A DNA stretch of 64,000 nucleotides from Istiophorus platypterus (Eukaryota > Chordata > Actinopteri > Istiophoriformes > Istiophoridae): contig CM029114.1 in assembly GCA_016859345.1 (NCBI GenBank), positions 14,898,001 to 14,962,000 of the forward strand, in the 5' to 3' direction. The translations under genes were made by a program, and so were the position numbers. This document shows, piece by piece, positions 32,484 to 43,800 of this stretch. The notes under the pieces are model-generated. The model worked only from the letters and a program-made list of their open reading frames with translations, was not told the origin of the DNA and did not search any database. Position 1 is the stretch's first letter. Every line of letters begins with the position of its first letter.

Positions 32484-35400
32484 CACGAGCACGTAAACAG
32501 AGGGCTACATAACCGAGTTGTCTGTCTGTTTGAAGACTATTCCCTCAGATCAAAGGAACCGGTAGACTGCTAGATTCCTGTCTTCAACAAGCAGATGCAT
32601 AAATAAGGCAACCCCCCTAACCCATTTAAGGAGACGTTGCTTGTTGATGCAGGAAATACCAGGACTGTCATGACTCTCTAAGGGGATTAATGAGACGGAT
32701 CACTCACACGTTGGCCACTCACATGTTCTACCTGTGACCGAATTTCCCCGGCTTTTTTCTTAGGCACGTGCAGTTGTTCAAAAGGGACCCCCTTTCATGT
32801 GTTTGCGGAAGGCCACTGCGGTGGAAGTGGATCGACATTCTTCATTATTTCACAATTCCCGATGAAAGGGAAATACAGAATGCACGAGACATATTTTGAA
32901 AACTAAAGGAAAGGTGGTGATTTAGGGTCGTAATCTGGTGCCAGTGCATAATAAGATTCAATCCCTGTAAATCTGATCACCTTAAGTCCATCTTATTACC
33001 GTGTTACATAGAGGTCTCTTATTCCCGTCTAAACCGCTTGAACCATTGGGAATTAACATTTGAAAAACTTTTGCTCTTTCTTATGTCGGCTGTAGAGAAA
33101 TAGGGGTCACTTTATCAAAAATCTTTCAAAATCCAGTGTTTTACAACGCACACATCAACTCAGAGGGTGAAGTTCATCAAGTAGAGTAATTTCAAACAAA
33201 CTGTAGTAATAGCGAGCAATGTCAAATGCAGCACAACAGCTGTGTGCTATTATTTATAGCAGCTTATGTTCTACATGCTCTCTTTATGAGCTCTTTGCCC
33301 TCTTTTCTGATGCAGCTGAGACTACACTGCATATCAACAGTGCTATCTTGCGGAGTGAGATACGACATTTCAGTGACTGTCCTTACTGTTGCAGATGGTG
33401 CCCAAAGAGTCGTAGTCATTGACACTCTCACAGATGACCCTCCACTGGGAGAATACGGAGTTCGAGCTGATGGAGTTCATATCAAAGGTGCTCCTGGCCC
33501 CGAGTAACTCGTCGGTGCAGATGTCGCACTCGCTGCCACCGATGGCAAAGTTCCAGTATGGCAGGGCGAAGGTGGGGTCACCCAGCATGTCCTGCATTGA
33601 TGGTATAAAGGAAGACATAAGGTGTTTGTAGACGTATAGACTATATTTCTCTCTTACCTCTATCTGTTTTCCTCCCACCCTGCTCCCCCTTCTCCTCACA
33701 GATATTGTCTCAATCTCTTCAAATCCCCAAATTCTTTCTTTCCTTCATCACTTCCTTCATCGCTCCATCAGCCTCAAAGCCTCCTCTCCTTCCTCTTTTC
33801 CTTTCCACAATCCCCCTCTTTCACCCTCCCTTCTCTGTACTCACCTGCATGTCTCTCTCCAGTTGCAACAGGTGAAAACGGTGCCAGGTGACAAAACCCG
33901 GGCCCTCATGGGAGAAGTCTATACCTCCGAAGCTGGTCTGACCTGGCCCCAGGTAGGTTTTACTAACGGAGTAGTAGTGGCTCCAAACAAAGTAGTTGTA
34001 AATGGTGATGTTCTCAAACTGCGGGGTATTGCCATCAGGCCCGAACACCTCCTGGTACCTAAAGAGGGAAAGACCACATGTTGCCCTGTTTATTTTTCCT
34101 CTGCACTGCTCTAAGACAGCCTTTTTCAATGCAGAAACATTCTCCAAAAGTCATCTTGGTTGATAAGTGTGGGATGATGTATGTTTTTAGGGGAACTACA
34201 AGGGTAGACATTGTATGTACATTTTATTTCTGTAATCAACTGCCTAGTGGGACTGTAGCTAAGAACCTGGGTGTGGCCAATAATAGAGAAGTTTATTTTT
34301 TTGATTAGAAGGTTAACAAGGCTCTTCTACCTGCAGCTGTGAACTGCCTAAACAGTTAATCATCTACAATCCTTGACTGATTCGGAAGGAGGTTATTCAA
34401 AGATTTATGCTCTGTTACTTAGAGAACTATAAAGCCTTTTACTCCTGCCTAAACCGATAATGTGCTCTTCAACCTGCAGCTTAAAAAGAAAGCTGCCACG
34501 AGAAATGTTGTTATTTTACTGATAACTTTCAAAACGTAGCATGGGATCACCCATAGCTATATTACCAAGATTTCAACTGTCAGATTCAACCAGACTGAGC
34601 GTAAAGGCCCTTGGGCAAAAGCTCGGGTGCTTGTTCCTCGATCACGATATGAGAACAAAGACTGGTTGAGTAAAGATCAATCTCCTTTTGAAATCACATC
34701 ATTAGAACAAAATTTAAGTATACTTTTAATATTTTTTATTATAATAAAGTCTATATAGAATAATCTGAAGTATGCAAAAATTAAAATGGTTATGTACCTT
34801 CTTGTACAAATGACCAGGTTAGGGTGGACAGTCCTCTTAGCTTGGTCCAAAGCATTCACAAATGCCTGCTTCTCAGATGTGCTCATCTGCATGATATTCC
34901 TCCTCACTGGAGTGAGGTTAATGGTTTAGAGGAAGACAGGAGGGCATGACAAGAGAGAATGAGGGATTGTCGAGGTGTGGGAGGAATGAAAGAAGGGGAT
35001 AGAAAGGAAAATGTTATTAAAAATTAACATAGACATTTCCTTTCCCTGACAATAAATGCAGCCTTCATTCCCTTGGCTGATGTATTTTTCTATGTCTTTA
35101 AGGCCCACTGAGATCTTAAAGGGCACAGTCAGAGATAGACATTAAATTTTTTAGGTCACAAATGCTGAGTTTAGGCAGCATTAAATCTCTTACCCACAGG
35201 GATCCTCTGATCACAGTTTGGTCCAGTTAGCCCATGTCTGCATTGCCCACAGTTGTAGCCACTGAAATTCCCATTACACTGGCAAGTGCGATTGAAAAAT
35301 CTCAGCGGCCACCTCTCTCTGTCGTCTCGCCCTGCATAAGGGTACTGGGGTCCGTGACGCCGGTTGTCTGCCACGATGGACACACACTGCCCCCTCCCTG

Positions 35401-35551
35401 TACTGGAGCCACACTCATCCCCCGCCACCCCTGTTGGAGATGGGCAGCACTGGCCGCTCTGCAGCCCCTCAGGGGTGACGCACTCCCGAGGGAACTGGGC
35501 AAACGCTAGGGTGGCACACAGGGTCACCGCCAGGAGACCCGCTCTCCACAT
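30900..35551 (-). CDS. tyrp1: tyrp1, tyrosinase-related protein 1 (complete)
   Basis: Melanosome membrane glycoprotein of the tyrosinase family, acting in eumelanin synthesis and in tyrosinase stability. Eight coding exons on the minus strand: 35551-35194, 34906-34798, 34058-33845, 33591-33387, 32043-31876, 31599-31420, 31328-31182, 31105-30900; 528 residues. Order: signal peptide (to about 18, QFPREC following), Cys-rich EGF-like part (CGSSTGRGQC, FFNRTCQCNGNFSGYNCG), metal site A His183, His206, His215 (in WHRFHLL), site B His368, His372 (SLHNLAH) and His395 (LLHTFTD), membrane helix about 469-491, then tail with EPLLGE, a dileucine melanosome sorting motif, and C-terminal SQSVV. Mammalian TYRP1 holds zinc at these sites. 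N-glycosylation sites NRT, NFS, NIT and NGT are visible. RRNPAGNVARPMVQRLPEP is characteristic of TYRP1 as opposed to TYR or DCT. It converges with mpdz. The a/b paralogue is not decided. Confidence 0.98.
32044..33386 (-). other. tyrp1: tyrp1 intron of 1.3 kb
   Basis: Contains the CA repeat and otherwise AT-rich unique-looking DNA. The other tyrp1 introns over 300 bases (34059-34797 and 35552-36445) show no recognised element. Confidence 0.6.
32443..32481 (+). repeat. (CA)n microsatellite in a tyrp1 intron
   Basis: About 19 CA units between tyrp1 exons 33591-33387 and 32043-31876; on the coding (minus) strand this reads as TG. Confidence 0.9.
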
Positions 35552-36445
35552 GCTGCCGAAATCCAGAGAGAAGTAAAGGGAGAAAAGGGGAGAAAAAGGG
35601 AGAGTATTTTAGGGACATGAGGTGAATTAGATGGGAAAATAAGGCCAGAATAAAATGTGATTTTTAGAACACAGAGAGAGTAGAAACATTTTACATGCTG
35701 AGAATTATTGTTTTACATTCATCCAGCCATCTTTTATAAACCACTTATCCTGTTCAGGGTTTTTAGGGGCTTGAGCCTTTTACCAGCCCACGTTCGGTAA
35801 GATGGAGACAAAAAAAGTTCAATACACTGAAGACATACTCTTCAATTAAGCTCAAGAACAACACACACGGTTTGTGTTCTCTTGTTAAAGCCAACTGTCG
35901 TAACACTATTCCGAAACTTCACTTCTTCCATGCCCCTGCAAACACTACCAGTCATTATTCATAATTCACAAATCCATTAGCTTTCAACTCTTACAAGTCA
36001 GAAAAGCTTTCAACGATATGCTGCACGAGATGATTTGCTTCAACCTTTTTGTAGTTAGTTTGCTTGTCTTTTGAAGCATGTTGATTGGGTATAAATAAAG
36101 GAGAGACTAATAATTTAGCAGGCACAATTATTTTACAACAAAAATGTGATAACAACCACCCAAGTAAAGTTACCAATAAAAAAAAAAAAAAGTTTTACAT
36201 GTTGTGCTTTTGCAGAGATATAGCATGTTGTAATGATAGAGTGCACTCTTCATGTTAAGAATATAATAATGCTCAGACAGTGCAACGTGGACTGCTTTCT
36301 GGCATTATGTTGTATATCATCTGAAACAAAATTTTTCATTTTTCATTTTTCCACTTGCTTAACTGTACAATATCCTGATGTTCAGTATTAATTCATTCTG
36401 CTGGTCATTGTGGGAAAAAGAGCCAGTGTGATGCGTCGCCCCTAC

Positions 36446-36498
36446 CTCTGATTATGCATGCTGCTCCTCTCTGTCTGCAGAACTGTAGGCCCCCAAGA
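36446..36498 (-). other. tyrp1: probable tyrp1 5' exon (mostly non-coding)
   Basis: Minus-strand segment ending AATCAGAG/GTAGGG at 36446, which can splice to the acceptor TTTCGGCAG just before the coding exon (first base 35552, one base ahead of the ATG at 35551). A TATA-like box lies about 30 bases upstream, which sets the 5' end given here as an estimate. It contains an ATG at 36459-36457 that is in frame with the coding exon after splicing. Mammalian TYRP1 also has a separate leader exon. Confidence 0.5.
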
Positions 36499-36522
36499 GT
36501 CGGCCCATTCCCATTTCCTGGC

Positions 36523-36670
36523 TTAAATAGCTATCAGGCGCATGACCAGACCTTTCTTGAGCTTGTGTAAGCACCTACACACACACACAGAAAAACAGTA
36601 CACACACACAGTGCACATGGATACACTTGAGGGGTTTGAGTTCTGTCTCAAACACTCATTCACATGCCTT
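36523..36670 (-). promoter_or_regulatory. tyrp1: candidate tyrp1 promoter with TATA-like box and E-boxes
   Basis: On the minus strand TATTTAA is at 36529-36523. Upstream are GGTCATGCGCC at 36547-36537, which is one base off the CATGTG core of a melanocyte M-box, CATGTG within CCATGTGCAC at 36619-36614, and CATGTGA (TCACATG on the plus strand) at 36666-36660. MITF is known to drive vertebrate Tyrp1 through such E-boxes. The sites are short and could be chance; the spacing to the leader exon is what favours the reading. Confidence 0.45.
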
Positions 36671-37660
36671 GTGATCATAACCCAAATGACGCCAGTCTGT
36701 GTGGTCACTCACACAATGAAAGATTCAGTCTGAGATAGCATTCATGCTTAAGTCATACTCAAGTGAATTTACTCACTTTCAGCCAAGTAAAAACACAGTA
36801 ATGATCTCTGATCGACTGTGGAGGCTGACAGCAGGATTGGGAAAAGTTCTTGACAATTCGGGCTCACAAATTAGACATTTTGTTCTCTGTAATTAGAGAA
36901 CTTAATTTGTGTGCTTAAATGATCAAGAATTTAAACCTTACCCCTCAGAGCAACTACAGGAAAATCCATATTGGAAGATAAGAAGGAAAGCAGACATTCA
37001 TTATGACCGTTTTTATTTGATACTATCAAATCAGAAATGATGATACAAAGGTCAGGAGTTATGTAGAATAAAAATCACATCAAGTATTAAACTTCATCTC
37101 AATGATGAAAAACGTGTATTTTTTAATTGTAGGCTAGTGTTCTAAGTTTTAATGAGACTGTACCATCCTGCTAATAAAAATTGGGAAAACTGTTCATGCC
37201 CACTGCCCCTTATACATAGTTTTTAACGGCTTTGTACAGCTTGACTGATGTGGTCAGTATTAAAAAAAACATTTCCTAACAAGCTCATTCTAGCCTAAAG
37301 AGCGCACAGACATCAAACTAGATTTATGACGTTTTTTTATATCACATTTACACTCCCATACATCTTAAAACATCCTCATCCTTTTCACTCATTCACTGAA
37401 GACTGTGCTCATTTGTTCATGCGCACACATTCACATATGCCAAATGTGTTACAGTATCTCTTTCTTGCAATTTACACATACACTCACACAGACAGACAGA
37501 CATACAGTCATAAACACCAAATATAAATGTGTTACATATACAATAGTTATTACAGCCAGAATCCATGGTGGTGTGTGTTGGGTTAGGATCTGAGGACCCT
37601 AGGTAATTCAATGGCTGTCTGGGTAAACTGGGATTGGGTGCAGGGGTGGAGGGTGGCTTT
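36671..37660. other. region between tyrp1 promoter and the unrecognised gene
   Basis: About 1 kb, AT-rich, upstream of tyrp1 and downstream of the membrane protein gene (both on the minus strand). Holds only short CA-rich words at about 37470-37510 and two possible poly(A) signals for the latter gene. Confidence 0.5.
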
Positions 37661-37707
37661 TTGGGTTTTATTTAGATACAGTAGGAACAGACAAACAGTT
37701 AAACCCC

Positions 37708-37882
37708 CTAGAGAATGGAAGTCCTGAGGTCTTGTGAGGAATGTGGTCCCAGTCCAGTGTTGGCCAACTCCTCTCTGGAGCTGGGCGGGACGTCTGACAT
37801 GGTTATCGCATGTTCTTCTTCATGCTGCTCTTTTTTTGGGGCCAGGGTTGAAGCCGCATCAGATGGGTTGAGTACTGCTATC
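37708..37882 (-). CDS. C-terminal exon of the unrecognised membrane protein, PDZ-ligand tail
   Basis: Acceptor TTCACCAG, 58 codons and TAG. Reads IAVLNPSDAASTLAPKKEQ, then an EEEH patch, MSDVPPSSREELANTG and C-terminal DLRTSIL. Ser at -2 and Leu at the end fit the class I PDZ ligand (S/T-x-hydrophobic). On the minus strand AATAAA occurs at 37672-37667, 36 bases past the stop, and again at 37017-37012; the second is the more usual distance. Confidence 0.75.
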
Positions 37883-40800
37883 CTGGTGAAGAGGACAATA
37901 AGGCAGTTGCCAGAGATTCATCAGTTGTAAAGGTAAATTTGCAGAAAGTAAAATAACAGCACTGTTTGATAGAAAGAATAATCTCTGACAGTGCATGCAA
38001 TAGGTGCTATTTGATCCTAATGAGGACCAACCCTTTGCTTCGCATGAAAACAAAGATAAAGACTCATTCTGATGTGACAATGAAAGTCCCTGTAAAATTC
38101 AAGCACAACTTAATTTGGTGCATTCATAATGGCTATTGAATAGGCTGCTGAGAGCAAATGCTAAAATTCCCACTGCAAGGTCTACTTGTTTAATGACTTA
38201 ACACCAGATAGAGAAGCTTACGAACAGTGGTGGAAGGAGATATGCTGGGAGGTAATGACACACCCAGATATAAATAGATCACTTAACATTATTGACTAAT
38301 TGCAGGTGACACTTTCCTGGGTGAAATAATTTCTAAAATTGCTGAATACATCTTAACATTACCTAGTTTACCTAGTTTACCCTGAAAGGTATCGAAGCTG
38401 CCATCATCACTTGATTGTTTCCATGCATATGCACTCAATGTTGCAGGCAGAGAAAGGAAAGAGGGAAAAAGACCAGCGAAGCCAGTTTAGGCTAGAAAGT
38501 TCATGGTCAGTAATGGAGAAAATAAAGCAAAAATATATAGTGGCTTCAATTCCTGGGTCACTTTTTGGCATCAAACTTAATAGTACGGGGTTTTGTCTAA
38601 AAGAAAATACAATAATATTTTGTGTAATTTGTATTTTTTATTTATTTTTTTTTATTTTAGGAGATTTTTTTTTTTACAATTGAATTAACTTTGATTTCAA
38701 TTTCCTTTATTTTCAGTTACGAGCCCTACCTCCTATTCACTACTTTCCACAACAATTCCCTCCCTCCCTAATCTACAAGTAGCTAATGTGTGAACTATGG
38801 TGTCACATATTACAAGGCTCTAAAGAGAAATGAAGGCAGGCATGTTAGCCAGTCTAATACAAGTTCAGTTGGCCTGCCTCAGGATTGTTTAGCAGTCAAG
38901 GTCAGTTGCTTGCCTTCCTTGTGATCACAAACCCTCCGTCTATCCATTATGAATACTGTATACCAAGTTCAATATGATTCTGAGCAGCCTACATGAGGAT
39001 TCTGTGTGAATACTGACATCGTCAGTTCTATTTCAACCTCTTGTTAGAATCACAATAACCTTGATTTTTGAAATGTATATCATATATGAAAAGAATAACA
39101 TTTTAGGCTCCAAAATCTAGATGATTTCTGTATGACTCTCGACTTGTGTGACCTTTTACATAGTATTCCAAAAGTGATTTTGTTTCTTGTTGGCAGTGTT
39201 TTTAGTGATTCCCTCCTACAATGACAATGGGATTGTCACCACTGCTATAAAGTCTCTTAACAAGGACACATTTCAAGATGACTCTGTCGACTGTTTAATA
39301 ATTCAGTGTTGCTTTGTTATCGTCTTTGCTAGGCATGCATCAGATTTCTCTTTGTGTCTTGCATATTTCCACTTGTACAAGCAACAGACATGCCCTCATA
39401 AGATAACATGCATATAACTTTTGTTTCTATACACAGACTTTCTCAATCTCCGTCTTAACTTCTGTCTTGTTTTTTACACACACCCTCCCCTTCACACAGT
39501 CACTACTCGTAGACATATTGGCTTATTATTGATCCAAGCCTGCTAGTCTGATTAGGAAAAATAGTGGTATTACCCATTAATGCTCTGGGTTCATGGGACC
39601 CGTACGCTCATGTGACGCAGTGGGCAGCCCCCTGAGCACATAACTTACAAAGTAGCCAGGAGGGAATCAGCTGATAAGCACACAAGGGGTGGTTCCTGTG
39701 AACCACAAGTTTTCAGGTCAGTGCACCCTATTTAGTTGGCTGACAATGGGCGAGTCTGACATCCGGCTGTTGTTATTGACAAAGAGACTGATACTCTAGT
39801 AGTAAGTTTGTTGGTAGCACAAAGGAGGAAATCTGAGAGAGAGAAAAGAGGAAATGAGCAGAGAGGTACTCTCTGAGCCCAGTAAGATCCCGTGAACCGT
39901 AAAATGAAGCCTTGAAATGGTTTAACTTAGACAAATGACCTGCTCATTGTATTTATAGTTCCTAATAAATCTAACAGAGCAATATTTAGAGATCATTGTC
40001 CTCATAAAGTATGATCTGTGATGAAGTCTGGGGCTGACAATGAGATTGTCATCTTTGGTTTATCAAATGGATCGTAGATCAGTTCATTATCCAGATGTTG
40101 TGTGTGACTTATACCTGTAAAAGTCTATATTTGGACTATCCACTGGGCTTATCTGCTTTTAAACGGTTTAAGAAATGGGAAAGGAAAACCTTAAAAGATG
40201 AGTGGAGAACCAAAGAGTCATGAATACAGCTGCTTTCCATAGATGACAGAATGGCGTTCAGTAGTAGTAGTAGGGAACTGATGCCATTCTGGAGGCTTTT
40301 TATGACACTTTATGTTATGTCTTTTTTTTATTTTTTTAAGCCGTCTGTATGTATCTGTACTGTCTGTACTTATCTATGTCACCACTATAGATATCTAAAA
40401 AGAAAACATACTGTTGAGCATCCCCATTGCCTGCAAGCAGTGTGTCATCACTGCAGTACCCTCCTGTAGCTGCCTCTGGTTCAACACGCCCCTCCTCACC
40501 TGCCCGCTGAAGAGCTGGGGTACTGCATGCACACATATACACAAACAGGAAAAAGAAAATATCAGATATTACTGTTGTTGCTTACCACAACCCTTCTACA
40601 AATTAACTGCTTGTTGCACCGGGCCATGTGGAAAAAAATAATAAAAAATAAAACATCCATTTTTTATGAACAGATAGAGAAATACTGAACCAATACTAGG
40701 CACAGTCTCCCCATTTCTTCATCTATCAGTGCAGAATGTTGGCTTCAGCTTCAGCAACATCAGAATCAATCACATAACAGCATTGCCATAAGTCCCATCT

Positions 40801-43800
40801 GTGATTGTAGCAGTGCTGGTACTATAGCTTGCAATCAGATGGTTTATTTCAGCTATTAGAGAAGAAGCACTGGAATGTTTTCGGTACTAATGTGAATGCA
40901 TATTAAGTACCATTTTGATTCCTATTCATAAAAAATAAATGGAGGAAAAGTGTCTGCTCTACAAAGTAAGCAAGTACACAAATTCTTGCTAATGTGCAGT
41001 AAGATTAGGGTTATAATGGAAATCTATTTTTGTATAAGGCTGTTGGATGTATAATGTAGCTCAGCCTTCAAAAATGCTGACAATGGATGTCAGGCTACAG
41101 GAAATGATATTGGCTAGAAGTTGAGCACTGTTAAGTGAAGCACATCGGGACTGTACTTTAGCTTCACCAGAAAATTTTGGGCTATGAGACAACTTTTTTG
41201 CTACCTACCTGCTTTTGTCATGGCATTTGAAGATATAGATAATGATGACAGCAGTCTCCAAAACCAGGAGAGCTGCAGCAGAAATGGCTCCAATCTTCCA
41301 TGCCTCCAGGCGCAGCTCACTTGTCTCTAAGAGAGAGAGGAAGGGGAGGCATTGGATTTAGAGGTGAATATACTGTAATTTACCCATCAAAAGCTTTTGT
41401 GTAACTAAATCAAGCATCTCTCAACTGAACAAATCAAAGCTGTACTAAGACATCTCATCTATTTTCCCCATCACAATACAGTTTTCTAGGAACATTTGTC
41501 TTTTTCACAGTCTACCTTCCCATTGTTATAATATATGCTACCTCAGAGGAACATATGTGAAAGCACAGAAAGAGACAAATCAAAATAAATTAAAAGGAGG
41601 GTCCAAGCTTTTTGCACTTCACCCACCAGTCAGAATGTGTAGATAGGCTTCTCTACTGCTTATTCAAATGGAACAACATCAACTTGACCATCTGCATATT
41701 TTTTTGGCAGAATCATGATCATGATCTGTTTTCTTTATTCTACCCAAGTGTTAAGCTGCAGTAAATCTAACATAATATATCCTGCAAACGTTTATAACCT
41801 ATGATGCAGTTCTTAAAATGCACCTGTAAACTATAGTACACATTAACTTTATTTTTAAAGAGATTAATTCCTACACATTTACAGTCAAGTGTAATATATT
41901 GAGTATTTTATTCCATTTTACCTGTGGTTCCAGTTGTATCTTCCACCATTTCATTAGCCTCCCCTGGTTCTTCCCCTTCTGTTTGAGGCAGTTCAGCAAG
42001 AACGTCTTTTCCAAAATTAACCAGTGTAGGGTGGGCCACAACAGGGTTGTGTGGCAAAAGGTCCTCAGAGGGGGTGATGATCCCATTACCATGGTTAGGT
42101 AACTCATCCCCACCTAGGGATGGGTTTGGGTTGGCAGCCTGGTTCTCAGGGCTCTGCACTATGGAGGCTTCAGCTCCATCTTCAGGATCTGGGGCAGAGA
42201 TCACCAGCACTTCTAGAAACGGGTTAGGTATGTGACACACACATGAAAATGAAGCCAAGAGGCCAAGGTTTAAGGTTAGTTCAGTGGATCCATGGAATGT
42301 AAAATAAAGCATAGATGTACTGTAGCTGAGAGTAGTAGTTGGATTACAATTTGCATGCATTTGTAGTATAACTCATAGTATCACTTGTAGTACAAAATGT
42401 GTCATAACATATAAGTTTTTGCATGTGTCACAATAATCATGGGGCTGCAAGAGAAGTTTGGAAGTTTGGACTGATAAATCATTAATGTTCATGTCAAAAT
42501 ATTCTGGGAAAATATTTTCTCCAGTGCTTTTTACTAATGCCTATTCTGTCACTGAAAACATTTTAAAACTTTGCTCATTTTCTAACTTAACTGTACTGCT
42601 GAAACAACAGGGGCAGATATCGTTGGATCTTTTTACGTTAGTTTTTCAGGTTGTGGACTAGCAACCAATATCCTTTAAAAATGTATTATAGGATCTTTTA
42701 TCTCAATTTAAGAGCTTTCATCTCTTAAATTAGGTTACAATCAAAACACTGTACGCTTAACCAAAGCAGCTGACTCTGCTGAAACCGAATGTTTAAAGAC
42801 AAATGCCATTGCACTTTTAGGTTTGTGTGACCCAAATTATGAACTGGTTTTACATATTCATTCTTTCATACAGTTAATAGTTAAGGGTGTACTGAAAGTA
42901 AAGTGAATAGAGTGGGTACAATTTGGATGCCATTTTTGCAATGGTCAGATATAGTTAGCTAGAAGAATTTGATTCATTTGAATTTTTTAGGTTTCAGACA
43001 TTGCTTGTAGCCTACATGGGGTCGTGGTGTCAGTTTCAGGCCACAGCACTAAGGCCTCATTTATTTGTGCCTGGTTTCATTCCAGTAGGATTACTACATT
43101 TTTGCAACTCTACCTGTTAGAATTACAAACATCTCACCTTGATCCTCTTTTTCACTGCCATTTAAGGTCTCCAAAGCAACCCGCTCCTGCTCTCCTGCTT
43201 GTTGGTCACCCCCTTCCTTCACCAATGCCACTGATTCTTCCTTTATTTCACTCTCTCCATCCATTTCATGTCCTGCTGTCTCCTCCACATCTGTACCTTC
43301 TGCTTCTACCTCTGCAGCAGCACCTCCCTCCACCAATAAATGGCCTTGTCCGTCCTCTACTTTGGGTCCTTCGGCATCCTTTACTATGTTTACCTCTTCC
43401 TCCTCCTCTATGGGCTCTCCTGCTACAGTTTGTGTGATCTCTGTCACATAATTATCTGAAGGTAGCACTGTTACCTCACCGTCCAATTCATCTACCTGAG
43501 TTTCTTCCTCCAGAGGTTCTTCCTTTCCCAATACATCCACTGTCCGCTCCGAATCAGTCATGGCCAGGCTAGGGTCAGGCTCTCCCACAGTCTCCATCTC
43601 TGGCTCTCCGCCCACTGCCATCTCCACAACAGCTGGAATTTGCTCTGCCTCCTGTGTTTCTGTTTTAGCGGCTTCTTTTTCTTCTGAAATCACAATCTGC
43701 TCATCGTTGTCCTCAATCCCTGCCTCCTCCACCATTGAATCCCCTACCGCCTCTTTTAAAACAGCAACTGTTCCCTCTGCAACCTCTTGACTGTCTTCAT

